64,000 nt of DNA. Source: Xenorhabdus innexi (GTDB lineage Bacteria > Pseudomonadota > Gammaproteobacteria > Enterobacterales > Enterobacteriaceae). The stretch lies in assembly GCF_002632485.1 (NCBI RefSeq), contig NZ_NIBU01000015.1, positions 20,399 to 84,398 of the forward strand, written 5' to 3'. The notes under the pieces are model-generated. The model did not search any database, was not told the DNA's origin, and saw only the letters and a program-made list of their open reading frames with translations. Position 1 is the stretch's first letter, and each line of letters begins with the position of its first letter. Shown here one piece after another: positions 39,448 to 49,667 of this stretch. A program made the position numbers and the translations under genes.

Positions 39448-40503
39448 TTATGCGCGTAAACGTCTCGCTAATGCGACTCCTGCACCAACCAACAGGCCTA
39501 CGCCTCCCCATAAAATCATCATAAATACACGACGAGGGCTGTCTCTGTTAACGGGTTCTTCAGGTGTTCTGAGATAACGGTAGGTCTGAAAAGTGTTCTG
39601 CAAAGTAGGGCCAACACTGAGTGTCGCCAGCATCGCTATATTTTGATCATAATCGATACTGTAATTAGGGCCTGTGGCTTCCAATGTTTCAAGCTGAGCC
39701 TGTAATAATGGCACGCCCAGCATGAACATTTTAGATTCAGGTAATTCCCCGATAGGAATATTTGTCTGGTTACGCTTAATACCCTGTTTTTCAGCCACTT
39801 TCAATGACTGCTGTAATACATTCAGCTCTCGGTTATACATGGCTTTGGCTACCATTTCCTGCCGTTTAACCAACGCTTTCATCGACTGAGTCCGTGTTGC
39901 CCATGCACCTTTTATTTCGTTATTCAGGTGAGTGCTCGCCCGTTGGTTAGCAAAAGCAATATACTCCCGCAAAAGCCGGTTTGCATCAGCCGCTGTTTCT
40001 GCCGTCAGTCTGATACTTTCATTCTGAGCATTTTTCTCACCACGAAGTGTCACCTGAATATTGTTGATTAGTTCTTCCAGCAACACCGCATCAGCTTTGC
40101 GATTACCATCATGACGTTGTTTGTAGTAATTGGAGTGTAGCCAGAATTCACGGCGGGTATCATAGGCTTCAGCCTGTGTCATGAACTCTTTGTATGCACC
40201 ATCGGGGATGGTCGGCAACTGAGCTTCTGGTGAAGCATTAATGTGCGTATCCAGATTGCGTAAAAATTGCTGTTGTGAATAATAACTCCCCAAGTTATTG
40301 GTTGTCGGTAAATCCACAATAGCGGTTGCACTCCATTTTTGCTGCATCAGATACGATGCAGCCAGAGCAACAGCAGCGAAAATAATTGCCAGTGCGATAA
40401 TCCATATCTTGCCACGCCACAGAGCACAACATAGCGCACGAATATCCAGTTCATGCTCTGTAACCGTTTGATCCTGATTAGATTTCGTTTCTGAGTTTTC
40501 CAC
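39448..40503 (-). CDS. wzzE: ECA chain-length regulator WzzE
   Basis: The 351-residue polysaccharide co-polymerase has a Wzz domain with a membrane span at about 33-54, a long helical periplasmic domain (from residue 60) and a C-terminal span (about 327-346) preceded by the Pro-rich PEEPVNRDSPRR. It sets the modal length of ECA chains made by WzyE. It follows wecA by 32 nt. Confidence 0.94.
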   Translation of the reverse strand: MENSETKSNQDQTVTEHELDIRALCCALWRGKIWIIALAIIFAAVALAASYLMQQKWSATAIVDLPTTNNLGSYYSQQQFLRNLDTHINASPEAQLPTIPDGAYKEFMTQAEAYDTRREFWLHSNYYKQRHDGNRKADAVLLEELINNIQVTLRGEKNAQNESIRLTAETAADANRLLREYIAFANQRASTHLNNEIKGAWATRTQSMKALVKRQEMVAKAMYNRELNVLQQSLKVAEKQGIKRNQTNIPIGELPESKMFMLGVPLLQAQLETLEATGPNYSIDYDQNIAMLATLSVGPTLQNTFQTYRYLRTPEEPVNRDSPRRVFMMILWGGVGLLVGAGVALARRLRA

Positions 40504-40535
40504 TGCGCAAAACCTCTTTGATAAGCCGATATTTT

Positions 40536-41624
40536 TTAATGATGGCTTGTGACCCGACGCATCCGACGTTTACACCGTTTAATAAAACGGGCCACCCGCC
40601 AGGCTCTTTTAATACAATAACCATACAACATAAATGCTAGCAAAAATAATGCCAACATTACCCATTCAGGAACAAAATCCAGTTGCTCACCAATAATGCC
40701 AATCCCGGCTAACAAAGCCGCAGCCATGGTAATCAAGACAAAAGCCTGACGGGATGTGAAACCAGCACGCATGATTAAGTGGTGAATATGCTGGCGATCA
40801 GGTGAGAATGGGCTCATTCCCTTACGCAACCGACGATACATAATCGCAACCATATCCATCAACGGAATGGCTATGATCCATAGTGCTGTCACCGGATTGA
40901 TAGAACGATTTACTCCCTGAGTCGTTTCAGTCAGCAGCCAGATAATGGTAAAACCAATTAATGTGCTGCCTGCATCCCCCATGAAGACTTTAAAACGTTT
41001 TCCTAACAACTCTAAATTAAGAAAAATATAAGGCAGTATCCCGGCGATAAATGCAAAGCACCAAAATGCCAGAGCTGTATTTCCGCGTTCATAAAGCAGA
41101 ATACCCAAAGCCCCGAAAGAAACGCAAGATAAGCCTCCTAACAAGCCATCAATGCCATCCATCATATTAAAGGCATTAATGGCTGCCCAGACAGCAAACA
41201 GGGTGACAACATAACTGAATGGTCCTAATACCATCTCCCATGGCCCAAAAACTTCACCCAGATTTTCTAGCCTAAGCCCGGCAAAATACATCATACTTAT
41301 GCCAACTAAGGCTTGAATTATTGCCCGAATCTTTACACTAAGATCAAAGCGATCATCTAACGCGCCAATAAAAACCAGTATTCCAGCACAAAATAAATAT
41401 GTCCATTGATGGGGAATAAACTCTTTTGTTATCGAAAAACCAAAACAAACCCCAAAAAAGATAGATATCCCACCCACCAGAGGTATTACTCCATGGTGAC
41501 ATTTACGGGCAGTCGGTTTGTCAACGAGGCCGATATGTTGTGAGACTTTACGCGCCACAAATAAAAACATAAATGAAAATACAAATACGCATAAAATTTC
41601 AGCAGTTATACTGGGAATATTCAC
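40536..41624 (-). CDS. wecA: UDP-GlcNAc:undecaprenyl-phosphate GlcNAc-1-phosphate transferase WecA
   Basis: The gene starts at GTG (41624), with GAGAG about 8 nt upstream. The 362-residue polytopic enzyme has GALDDRFD, AFNMMDGIDGLLGG, FMGDAGSTL and the HIHH motif (RQHIHHLIMRAGF) of the PNPT family. It starts both ECA and, in many enterobacteria, O-antigen synthesis by making undecaprenyl-PP-GlcNAc. First gene of the minus-strand ECA cluster. Confidence 0.97.
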   Translation of the reverse strand: MNIPSITAEILCVFVFSFMFLFVARKVSQHIGLVDKPTARKCHHGVIPLVGGISIFFGVCFGFSITKEFIPHQWTYLFCAGILVFIGALDDRFDLSVKIRAIIQALVGISMMYFAGLRLENLGEVFGPWEMVLGPFSYVVTLFAVWAAINAFNMMDGIDGLLGGLSCVSFGALGILLYERGNTALAFWCFAFIAGILPYIFLNLELLGKRFKVFMGDAGSTLIGFTIIWLLTETTQGVNRSINPVTALWIIAIPLMDMVAIMYRRLRKGMSPFSPDRQHIHHLIMRAGFTSRQAFVLITMAAALLAGIGIIGEQLDFVPEWVMLALFLLAFMLYGYCIKRAWRVARFIKRCKRRMRRVTSHH

Positions 41625-41989
41625 AATAACAACTCTCTGTAAAAAGAATAGTAGAGCATATATTATTCATTGCCTTTAATATTCCATTTAAAATCAACTT
41701 ATTAAATAAGTATCCAGTCAATAAATAAGGTGCCAACAATGAATGTAAGTAAGATAGTTACACGTTGGTAAAACCTGTCGTAGATCGTGATCAATAATTA
41801 TTCACGGAGTACCTATTTCAGTACAGCTTAGGAACACGCATCTTCTAAAAATAACTAAGCAAAATACATGCCATATTGTGCGAAGTTAAACTTTATCAAT
41901 AAAAAACGCCACAGAAGAGTGGCGTTTTTTTGAAGAAGTGATCGCTTAATTATTTTTTGTTTATAGAATATCAATTTTTCATTAGCAGA
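41625..41989. other. Intergenic region between rho and wecA
   Basis: 365 nt. It contains the rho terminator (41900-41931) and must contain the wecA promoter, but I could not assign its elements. No small gene is evident. Confidence 0.5.
41900..41931 (-). terminator. Terminator downstream of rho
   Basis: ACGCCAC and GTGGCGT form a 7-bp stem with a 6-nt loop, with a T-run on both strands (TTTTTT). It lies 59 nt past the rho stop and separates rho from the ECA cluster. Confidence 0.85.
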
Positions 41990-43249
41990 CTACGAACGTT
42001 TCATAAAGTCGAAAAATTCTTCGTTTGTTTTTGTCATAGCCAGTTTGTTGATAAGGAATTCCATTGCATCAATTTCACCCATCGGATGAATAATTTTACG
42101 CAATATCCACATCTTCTGTAGTTCATCCTGCGTAGTGAGCAACTCTTCTTTACGCGTACCAGAGCGGTTGTAATCGATCGCAGGGAAAACACGTTTTTCT
42201 GCAATCTTACGGGACAGGTGCAATTCCATATTACCTGTACCTTTAAATTCTTCGTAGATGACCTCATCCATTTTAGAACCGGTATCAACCAGCGCTGTAG
42301 CGATAATGGTCAGGCTACCGCCCTCTTCAACATTACGCGCAGCACCAAAGAAACGTTTAGGACGATGCAGTGCATTGGCATCCACACCACCGGTCAATAC
42401 TTTACCGGAAGCAGGAACAACGGTGTTATAGGCACGGGCAAGGCGGGTTATGGAGTCTAACAGGATAATAACGTCTTTTTTATGCTCAACCAGACGTTTT
42501 GCTTTTTCAATCACCATTTCAGCAACTTGAACATGGCGGGAAGCTGGTTCATCAAAAGTAGAAGCGATAACTTCACCTTTTACCAGACGCTGCATTTCGG
42601 TAACTTCTTCTGGACGCTCATCGATTAGCAATACCATCAATACGCAATCCGGGTAGTTATTGGCAATGTTCGCCGCAATGTTTTGCAGCAGCATGGTCTT
42701 ACCTGCTTTTGGTGGAGCAACAATCAGACCACGCTGACCACGACCGATAGGTGCAGCCAAATCCAGAACCCGGGCTGTCAGGTCTTCTGTGGAACCATTA
42801 CCACGCTCCATACGCAAGCGGTTATTCGCGTGAAGTGGGGTGAGGTTCTCAAACAGGATCTTACTGCGGGCGTTTTCTGGTTTATCAAAGTTAACTTCAT
42901 TAACTTTTAACAGGGCAAAATAACGTTCACCTTCTTTTGGTGGGCGGATTTTACCTGAAATGGTATCACCGGTACGGAGGTTAAAGCGGCGGATTTGACT
43001 TGGAGAAACGTAGATATCATCGGGGCCTGCAAGGTAGGAGCTGTCTGCGGAGCGGAGGAAACCGAATCCATCCTGCAATATCTCCAGCACACCATCTCCG
43101 AAAATATCTTCTCCGCTCTTCGCATGCTGTTTGAGGATAGAGAAAATAATGTCTTGCTTGCGCATACGAGCCAGATTTTCCAGCCCCATATTTTCGCCGA
43201 GAGTAATTAACTCTGATACCGGCGTATTTTTTAATTCGGTAAGATTCAT
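41990..43249 (-). CDS. rho: Transcription termination factor Rho
   Basis: The 419-residue protein, the same length as E. coli Rho, has an N-terminal helical domain, the RNA-binding cold-shock-like fold ([11 protein letters not shown]), Walker A PPKAGKT at 179-185 (Lys181, Lys184), Walker [11 protein letters not shown], and the Q/R-loop [20 protein letters not shown]. Rho ends transcription by translocating on untranslated RNA. It is preceded by a 724-nt gene-free region with direct repeats, consistent with autoregulation through its leader, as known in E. coli. Confidence 0.98.
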   Translation of the reverse strand: MNLTELKNTPVSELITLGENMGLENLARMRKQDIIFSILKQHAKSGEDIFGDGVLEILQDGFGFLRSADSSYLAGPDDIYVSPSQIRRFNLRTGDTISGKIRPPKEGERYFALLKVNEVNFDKPENARSKILFENLTPLHANNRLRMERGNGSTEDLTARVLDLAAPIGRGQRGLIVAPPKAGKTMLLQNIAANIANNYPDCVLMVLLIDERPEEVTEMQRLVKGEVIASTFDEPASRHVQVAEMVIEKAKRLVEHKKDVIILLDSITRLARAYNTVVPASGKVLTGGVDANALHRPKRFFGAARNVEEGGSLTIIATALVDTGSKMDEVIYEEFKGTGNMELHLSRKIAEKRVFPAIDYNRSGTRKEELLTTQDELQKMWILRKIIHPMGEIDAMEFLINKLAMTKTNEEFFDFMKRS

Positions 43250-43480
43250 AATGGTGGGTTCTTTAACTCGGGGTATATCTCGAACTATGAACGTGAATGG
43301 TATGGCAGCGTTATCGGTGCCTGTTTATTTGTACCCAAAACAAATACAACCTTTTAACATATTATTTATATTACAAGGTAATAGTCTGAAGTACGCTAAT
43401 TGATTTCAAAATAAGGCTAACAAACTGTGAATGCACGGCTGAGATGGTAATAACAAAAAGTGATTAAGTTCAGAACTAAA

Positions 43481-43590
43481 AACTATCTCAGTGAAAAAAC
43501 TATCTCAGTGAAAAGCTCTCTCAGCGTAGGTACTGTTTCAGCGAAACTGTCTCAGCAAATATTATCTTAGCAAGGAGGCTCAGTAAGAGA
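43481..43590. repeat. Degenerate CTCAG-centred repeat array upstream of rho
   Basis: Seven CTCAG-like cores (at 43487, 43504, 43520, 43537, 43551, 43566, 43579) recur at 13-17 bp. The first two units are nearly the same (ACTATCTCAGTGAAAA), the others diverge. On the rho strand this reads as repeated CTGAG-AYAG. Confidence 0.75.
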
Positions 43591-43683
43591 AGGCTTCAAC
43601 ATAAACGCCAGCACGAAAACATCATTGGGATGTTAGCATAAAGACGTCTTCAGCATCAGGCCATATATTGAGTAACTCGCTAT

Positions 43684-43717
43684 ATATGCTTTTAGATACT
43701 ATATGCTTTTAGATACT
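43684..43717. repeat. Perfect 17-bp tandem duplication upstream of rho
   Basis: ATATGCTTTTAGATACT occurs at 43684-43700 and again at 43701-43717, with a weaker third resemblance near 43730-43745. Confidence 0.9.
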
Positions 43718-43973
43718 GTACTAAATACGATATGCCATCAGATATTTCAAGGTGTCGAGATAACAGACTTATTAGACACTACAGATTGTTTAGTATGTAA
43801 CATGCCGATTGTCAATTATTCATACAAATGATGAAAGTTTTTCTATGCATGTTCCATTTACATTTAAGCACGTGGTCGCTAACTTATCATGCTTCGTAGC
43901 GGACGTCTAGCTGTCAGTAAGATAAATCACTTTATCCGCTAAACGTCCTTAATTACTGTGAACAAACTCTAAA

Positions 43974-44315
43974 TTAGAGGTATGGCTCCAAGAACTCTTT
44001 CAATTGAGTTTTTGACAAAGCTCCCACTTTCACAGCGACTTTTTCACCGTCTTTAAACAGAATCAGTGTTGGGATGCCACGAATACCAAATTTTGGCGCG
44101 GTTTCAGTGTGATCATCAACATTCAGTTTAGCGACAGTCAGCTTACCTGCATATTCTGAAGCAATTTCATCCAGAATAGGAGCTACCATTTTGCAAGGCC
44201 CGCACCATTCAGCCCAGAAGTCAACCAGAACAATACCTTCTGATTTCAGCTTATCTTCATTAAAGTCGCTGTCAGCCAGATGAATCACACCTGCATTCAC
44301 AATCTTCTCATTCAT
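43974..44315 (-). CDS. trxA: Thioredoxin 1
   Basis: A 113-residue thioredoxin with the WCGPC active site at residues 37-41 and the cis-Pro loop GIRGIPT. GGAGT lies 8 nt before the ATG. It is the main protein disulfide reductant, recycled by TrxB. It is four residues longer than E. coli TrxA at the N-terminus ([10 protein letters not shown]). Divergent from rhlB, as in E. coli. Confidence 0.97.
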   Translation of the reverse strand: MNEKIVNAGVIHLADSDFNEDKLKSEGIVLVDFWAEWCGPCKMVAPILDEIASEYAGKLTVAKLNVDDHTETAPKFGIRGIPTLILFKDGEKVAVKVGALSKTQLKEFLEPYL

Positions 44316-44434
44316 TAATTGGACTCCAAAGTAAAATCTTTTAGGTTATCAGTCTACATTAACCAACATAAGGTGTCTTTATTTCAGCGGATACACTTTC
44401 TTAAAGCAACTGTTAGCTGATATTCTACCACACT

Positions 44435-45718
44435 ATGAGCAAAACACATTTGACAGAAAAGAAGTTTTCCGACTTCGCATTGCACCCCAAGGTCATTGAA
44501 GCCCTTGATAAAAAGGGTTTTTCCAACTGTACGCCAATACAGGCGCTGACATTGCCTTTTACTGTCGAAGGTCAGGATGTTGCGGGGCAAGCACAAACAG
44601 GAACGGGCAAGACGCTGGCATTTCTGACGTCTACTTTTCATTATTTACTCAGCCATCCCGCTGCGGCGGATCATAAAATCAATCAGCCACGCGCGCTGAT
44701 TATGGCTCCTACCCGAGAACTGGCTGTCCAGATTTATTCTGATGCAGAAGAACTGGCAGAAGCCACAGGGCTAAAAATGGGGCTTGCTTATGGCGGAGAT
44801 GGTTATGACAAGCAGCTGAAAGTACTGGAAGCCGGTGTTGATATCATCATTGGTACTACAGGCCGCTTAATTGATTATGCTAAACAAGGATATATCAATC
44901 TCAGTGCTGTTCAGGTTGTGGTATTGGATGAAGCAGATCGGATGTATGACCTTGGTTTTATCAAGGATATCCGTTGGTTATTCCGTCGTATTCCTTCTGC
45001 TACTCAGCGTATGACGCTGCTGTTTTCCGCCACACTATCTTATCGGGTGCGAGAATTAGCCTTCGAACAGATGAACAACCCTGAATATGTAGAAGTCGAA
45101 CCATTACAGAAAACAGGGCACCGTATTCAGGAAGAACTGTTTTATCCTTCCAATGAAGAAAAAATGAGTCTGCTACAGACCCTGTTGGAAGAAGAGTGGC
45201 CTGAACGCTGCATTATTTTTGCGAATACCAAATATCGCTGTGAAGATGTCTGGGCGCATCTGGCTGCTGACGGCCATCGTGTCGGTCTGCTGACCGGTGA
45301 TGTCGCCCAGAAAAAACGCCTGCATATACTGGAAGAGTTCAGTCAGGGTAATCTGGATATTCTGGTTGCTACCGATGTTGCTGCTCGAGGGCTGCATATT
45401 CCATCGGTAACACACGTATTTAACTATGATTTACCGGATGACTGTGAAGACTACGTCCATCGTATTGGCCGAACTGGCCGGGCAGGCGAAAGTGGCCATT
45501 CAATCAGTCTGGCCTGCGAAGAATATGCGCTGAATCTGCCAGCTATTGAAGAGTATATCCAGCATCAGATTCCTGTAAGCAAATATAACAGCGATGCATT
45601 GCTGACAGATTTACCTGTACCCAAACGCCGTAACCGCTCGCGTTCAGGGGGACATCCTCGCCGCACAAATACGCCGCGTCGTGGAAATACTGTTCGTAAT
45701 CGTAAACGCAACCCGTAA
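44435..45718 (+). CDS. rhlB: ATP-dependent RNA helicase RhlB
   Basis: The 427-residue DEAD-box helicase has AQTGTGKT (motif I), PTRELA (Ia), [13 protein letters not shown] (II), SATLS (III) and [10 protein letters not shown] (VI), and a basic C-terminal tail rich in Arg/Asn. RhlB is part of the RNA degradosome with RNase E. The N-terminus [20 protein letters not shown] is that of E. coli RhlB. Confidence 0.96.
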   Translation: MSKTHLTEKKFSDFALHPKVIEALDKKGFSNCTPIQALTLPFTVEGQDVAGQAQTGTGKTLAFLTSTFHYLLSHPAAADHKINQPRALIMAPTRELAVQIYSDAEELAEATGLKMGLAYGGDGYDKQLKVLEAGVDIIIGTTGRLIDYAKQGYINLSAVQVVVLDEADRMYDLGFIKDIRWLFRRIPSATQRMTLLFSATLSYRVRELAFEQMNNPEYVEVEPLQKTGHRIQEELFYPSNEEKMSLLQTLLEEEWPERCIIFANTKYRCEDVWAHLAADGHRVGLLTGDVAQKKRLHILEEFSQGNLDILVATDVAARGLHIPSVTHVFNYDLPDDCEDYVHRIGRTGRAGESGHSISLACEEYALNLPAIEEYIQHQIPVSKYNSDALLTDLPVPKRRNRSRSGGHPRRTNTPRRGNTVRNRKRNP

Positions 45719-45755
45719 ACGTTCAGGCTGATTAACGTAATTCTGGAATAACAAA

Positions 45756-47264
45756 ATGCTGAGTTCTTCTTCGCTCTATGCCGCTATCGATTTAGGCTCA
45801 AACAGCTTTCATATGCTGGTTGTCCGCAGAGTATCCGATAGTATTCAGGTGGTCGCCCGAATCAAGCGTAAAGTCAGGCTGGCTGCTGGATTAGATAAAA
45901 GTAACAACTTATCACAACAGGCAATGGAACGAGGATGGCAATGCCTTCGACTCTTTGCGGAATATTTGCAGGATATTCCTGAACCACAGATCCGCGTTGT
46001 CGCAACAGCAACACTACGGCTTGCTGCAAATTCCGCTGAGTTTGTCGGGAGAGCCTCTGAAATCTTAGGTTCTCCCGTCAAAGTTATCAAAGGGGAAGAA
46101 GAAGCCCGGCTGATTTATCAGGGCGTTGCTCACACCACAGGCGGGCCGGAGGAACGTCTGGTGGTGGATATTGGCGGCGGCAGCACAGAGCTCGTTACAG
46201 GTACGGGCGCAAAAGCCACGCAATTATTCAGCCTTGAGATGGGTTGTGTTACCTGGCTCGAGCGTTATTTCAATGATCGCAGCCTGACAGAAGAAAACTT
46301 CGCTAAAGCAGAAGCCGCTGCTCACCAGATCCTTGCTCCGGTCACTGAGACACTGCTGAAACAAGGCTGGCAGATTTGTGTCGGAGCATCCGGTACTGTT
46401 CAGGCTCTTCAGGAAATTATGATTGCTCAGGGTATGGATGAACTTATTACTCTGCCCAAACTGCAACAACTTAAATCTGAAGCGATTGAGTGCGGGAAGC
46501 TTGAAGAGCTGGAGATAAATGGCCTGACTCTGGAACGGGCGCTGGTTTTTCCAAGTGGCCTTGCCATCCTGATTGCGGTCTTTCAGGCATTGGGGATTGA
46601 GAGCATGATTCTGGCAGGAGGCGCATTACGTGAAGGTCTGGTTTACGGAATGCTGGAATTACCTGTCGAGCAGGATATCCGAACCAGAACCTTACAAAAT
46701 GTTCAACGGCGTTTTCAGATAGATACAGAACAGGCACTACGAGTCAGACAACTGGCAGAGCATTTCTTTCAGCAAGTTGCTAAAACATGGGGATTGGATG
46801 AACGATGTCGGGAACTGCTGGTCAGTGCCTGTCTGCTGCATGAAATCGGCCTGTGTATCGATTTTCGCCAGGGGTCGGCTCATTCTGCCTATCTGATTAA
46901 TCATTTAGACCTCCCCGGTTATACCCCCGCTCAAAAACGCCTGCTGGCAACATTATTACAAAACCAGTGTGGAGCTATCGATTTAGTATCACTGAACCAG
47001 CAAAATGCGTTATCGGCGCCGATGGCACTACGATTATGTCGTTTACTACGTCTTGCCATTATTTTCGCCAGTCAGCGGCGGGATGACGTTTTATCCGCTC
47101 TGCGTTTATGGGCTGAAAATGAAACGCTGACCATTACACTTCCCTATCAATGGCAAGCACTGCATCCTCTCAGGGCTGAAACCCTGCATCAGGAAAGTAC
47201 ATGGCAACGTTATGTCAACTGGCCACTTTTTATTGAAGAGCAGAGTAATTCACATTTGGGATAA
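45756..47264 (+). CDS. gppA: Guanosine pentaphosphate phosphatase GppA
   Basis: A 502-residue Ppx/GppA family protein with [15 protein letters not shown] (phosphate 1 motif), [14 protein letters not shown] (phosphate 2) and [12 protein letters not shown]. The C-terminal part is the HD-like domain (HEIGLCIDF). It converts pppGpp to ppGpp and has exopolyphosphatase activity. It follows rhlB by 37 nt, as in E. coli, and converges on rep. Confidence 0.96.
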   Translation: MLSSSSLYAAIDLGSNSFHMLVVRRVSDSIQVVARIKRKVRLAAGLDKSNNLSQQAMERGWQCLRLFAEYLQDIPEPQIRVVATATLRLAANSAEFVGRASEILGSPVKVIKGEEEARLIYQGVAHTTGGPEERLVVDIGGGSTELVTGTGAKATQLFSLEMGCVTWLERYFNDRSLTEENFAKAEAAAHQILAPVTETLLKQGWQICVGASGTVQALQEIMIAQGMDELITLPKLQQLKSEAIECGKLEELEINGLTLERALVFPSGLAILIAVFQALGIESMILAGGALREGLVYGMLELPVEQDIRTRTLQNVQRRFQIDTEQALRVRQLAEHFFQQVAKTWGLDERCRELLVSACLLHEIGLCIDFRQGSAHSAYLINHLDLPGYTPAQKRLLATLLQNQCGAIDLVSLNQQNALSAPMALRLCRLLRLAIIFASQRRDDVLSALRLWAENETLTITLPYQWQALHPLRAETLHQESTWQRYVNWPLFIEEQSNSHLG

Positions 47265-47296
47265 ATCCAGCTTCTGACAAGACAACAAAAAATGAA

Positions 47297-47348
47297 TAGT
47301 TTTCCCCCGACTCATCTACTGAAAAAGCGGCTGGGGGTGAGAAAACTA
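47297..47348. terminator. Inverted repeat between convergent gppA and rep
   Basis: TAGTTTTC pairs with GAAAACTA, and CCCC with GGGG next to a 3-nt bulge. It may terminate both transcripts, though no long T-run follows; minus-strand sequence after it contains ATTTTTTG. Confidence 0.5.
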
Positions 47349-47354
47349 ATTCGC

Positions 47355-49385
47355 TTAATTCCCGTCCGTTTTCTGCCCAAGGCCAAAACGGGATTTGATA
47401 TCTGCAAGGCGTGATTGTCCCCGTTTCATACGCTCTTCTGCGCTGACCACTTTTTTGCTTTGTGGCCAGTCCAGATCATCCTGTGGCAGCTCTAACAAAA
47501 ACCGACTCGGCTCAGGGCGTATCAACTCCCCATACTGACGGCGTTCTTTACTCAGGGTAAGAAACAGTTCACGTTGGGCACGGGTAATACCGACATACGC
47601 TAAACGGCGCTCTTCCTCGATATTATCTTCATCAATGCTGCTCTGATGTGGCAATAGTCCTTCTTCCATGCCAACCATAAAAACATAAGGAAATTCCAGT
47701 CCCTTGGAAGCATGCAGCGTCATAAGCTGTACCTGATCCAACTCCTCGTTTTCCTCACCACGCTCCAGCATATCCCGCAGAGTAAAGCGAGCCACAACCT
47801 GAGAAAGTGTCATCGGTTCATTCAGGTCATCCCCTTCGAACATGTCACTCATCCAAGTAAAAAGCTGGTTAACATTTTTCATCCTCATTTCAGCCGCTTT
47901 CGGGCTGGGAGATGTTTCATACAACCAACTTTCATAATCCATGCCATGCAGTAAATCCCTTACTGCTAACAACGGTTCACGCTCTGCCTGACGTGAAATT
48001 TCATCCAGCCAGTGAGTAAAACGCTGCAAGGCTGCTAATCCACGACCGGAGAGATTCTGCTCGAGACCAAGATCGAAACTGGCATGGTACAGACTTTTGT
48101 TACGCTGCTTCGCCCATTCACCCAGCTTCTGAATTGTCACAGCCCCTATTTCTCGGCGTGGTGTATTAACAACCCGCAGAAAAGCGCTATCATCATCAGG
48201 ATTCGTCAGCACTCGCAGATAAGAGAGCAAGTCCTTAATCTCCGGCCGGGAAAAAAACGAAGTTCCGCCAGAAATACGATATGGAATACGGTTCTGCATC
48301 AACATTTTTTCAAAAATGCGGGATTGATGATTACCGCGATACAGGATTGCGTAATCCTTATAATCGGTTTTATTGATAAAGTGATGAGCTATCAATTCGC
48401 CGACTACACGTTCAGCTTCGTGATCTTCATTATTAGCTTCGATCACACGAAGAGGATCACCATAGCCCAATTCAGAAAAAAGTTTCTTCTCGAAAACATG
48501 GGGGTTATTTGCAATCAGAATATTTGCCGACTTCAGTATCCTCCCTGAAGATCGGTAATTCTGCTCCAGTTTGATCACATTGAGCTGTGGAAAATCCGCG
48601 TTTAGCAAGATCAGGTTTTGCGGGCGAGCACCACGCCAGGAATAAATTGACTGATCGTCATCACCAACCACAGTAAAGCGCGCTCGGTTACCAACCAGCA
48701 ATTTGACCAATTGATACTGGCTGGTATTGGTATCCTGATACTCATCGACCAACAGATAACGAATTCGGTTTTGCCAGCGCTCTCTGACTTCTTCATCCCG
48801 TATTAACAGTAATGTTGGTTTAGTGATCAGGTCATCAAAATCGAGCACATTACAACTGTTCAGGTGTAAATCATACCGCCGATAACACTCAGCAAACTGA
48901 TGCTCCTGCGCAGAACCGGCTAACCTCATGACCTGTTCCGGTGACTTCAGATCATTTTTCCAGCCGGAGATACTTGAGATCAATTTTTGCAGCAGATCTT
49001 TATCTTCCTCCAGCAAATCCGCCGTCAGATCTTTCAGCAAGGCCATTTGGTCCTGATCATCGAACAGAGAAAAATTACTCTTCATGCCCAGTGCCTTGTA
49101 TTCGCGCTTGATGATCTCCAGCCCCAACGTATGAAAAGTTGAAATCATCAGACCTCTGGTTTCCTTACGCCCTAATGTCTGGGCCACACGTTCTTTCATT
49201 TCACGTGCGGCCTTGTTAGTAAAGGTTACAGCCGCAATATGGCGCGCTTGATAACCGCAGGCACGTATCAGATGGGCTATTTTATTGGTGATAACTCTGG
49301 TCTTACCGGAGCCTGCACCGGCCAGAACCAGACAAGGCCCTGTCACAAATTCAACCGCTTGTTGTTGGCTGGGATTTAATCGCAT
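47355..49385 (-). CDS. rep: ATP-dependent DNA helicase Rep
   Basis: The 676-residue SF1A helicase starts [14 protein letters not shown], with Walker A AGAGSGKT at about 22-29, [20 protein letters not shown] and [14 protein letters not shown]. It separates from UvrD by the N-terminus and lack of the UvrD C-terminal Tudor-like region. Rep moves with the replisome and clears protein blocks. Convergent with gppA; divergent from the deacetylase-like gene. Confidence 0.97.
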   Translation of the reverse strand: MRLNPSQQQAVEFVTGPCLVLAGAGSGKTRVITNKIAHLIRACGYQARHIAAVTFTNKAAREMKERVAQTLGRKETRGLMISTFHTLGLEIIKREYKALGMKSNFSLFDDQDQMALLKDLTADLLEEDKDLLQKLISSISGWKNDLKSPEQVMRLAGSAQEHQFAECYRRYDLHLNSCNVLDFDDLITKPTLLLIRDEEVRERWQNRIRYLLVDEYQDTNTSQYQLVKLLVGNRARFTVVGDDDQSIYSWRGARPQNLILLNADFPQLNVIKLEQNYRSSGRILKSANILIANNPHVFEKKLFSELGYGDPLRVIEANNEDHEAERVVGELIAHHFINKTDYKDYAILYRGNHQSRIFEKMLMQNRIPYRISGGTSFFSRPEIKDLLSYLRVLTNPDDDSAFLRVVNTPRREIGAVTIQKLGEWAKQRNKSLYHASFDLGLEQNLSGRGLAALQRFTHWLDEISRQAEREPLLAVRDLLHGMDYESWLYETSPSPKAAEMRMKNVNQLFTWMSDMFEGDDLNEPMTLSQVVARFTLRDMLERGEENEELDQVQLMTLHASKGLEFPYVFMVGMEEGLLPHQSSIDEDNIEEERRLAYVGITRAQRELFLTLSKERRQYGELIRPEPSRFLLELPQDDLDWPQSKKVVSAEERMKRGQSRLADIKSRFGLGQKTDGN

Positions 49386-49667
49386 ACTGTTTTGAAGGTT
49401 ATATCAGGATAAAAAGAGTAAGGAACGAAATTGTAGCAGAAAGCGGTGTAATAAGGCGTTTTTCTTCGTCAGTCAGGCTGCTATGAGCGCTTCTTAAGAA
49501 TGTCGAGTCATAATCCTCATCAATTAAAAAATTATTTTATCGATCTTAGCACCCCAATCGGCGATAGATTGACTACTTTTCTATATGTAATAAATAAAAT
49601 CGGGTTCACCTTAGATCTCATCACCATAAAAAATTCATGTTATAAAATCGCTCAAAGAGGGTGCAAT

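Larger units (their letters stand above)
43250..43973. other. Long rho upstream region with two sets of direct repeats
   Basis: 724 nt between rho and trxA with no convincing reading frame. I could not recognise an rhoL-like leader peptide. It carries a degenerate 13-17 bp repeat array (43481-43590) and a perfect 17-bp tandem duplication (43684-43717). Confidence 0.6.

Noticed and set aside
43250..43973. rhoL-like leader peptide in the rho upstream region
   Set aside because: No short ORF resembling E. coli RhoL with a good ribosome site could be recognised on the rho strand.
49500..49667. 56-codon N-terminal extension of the deacetylase-like gene
   Set aside because: The extension does not align with the HDAC family, has no ribosome site at its ATG, and would cover the probable promoter (TATAAA). 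The start at 49668 is better supported.
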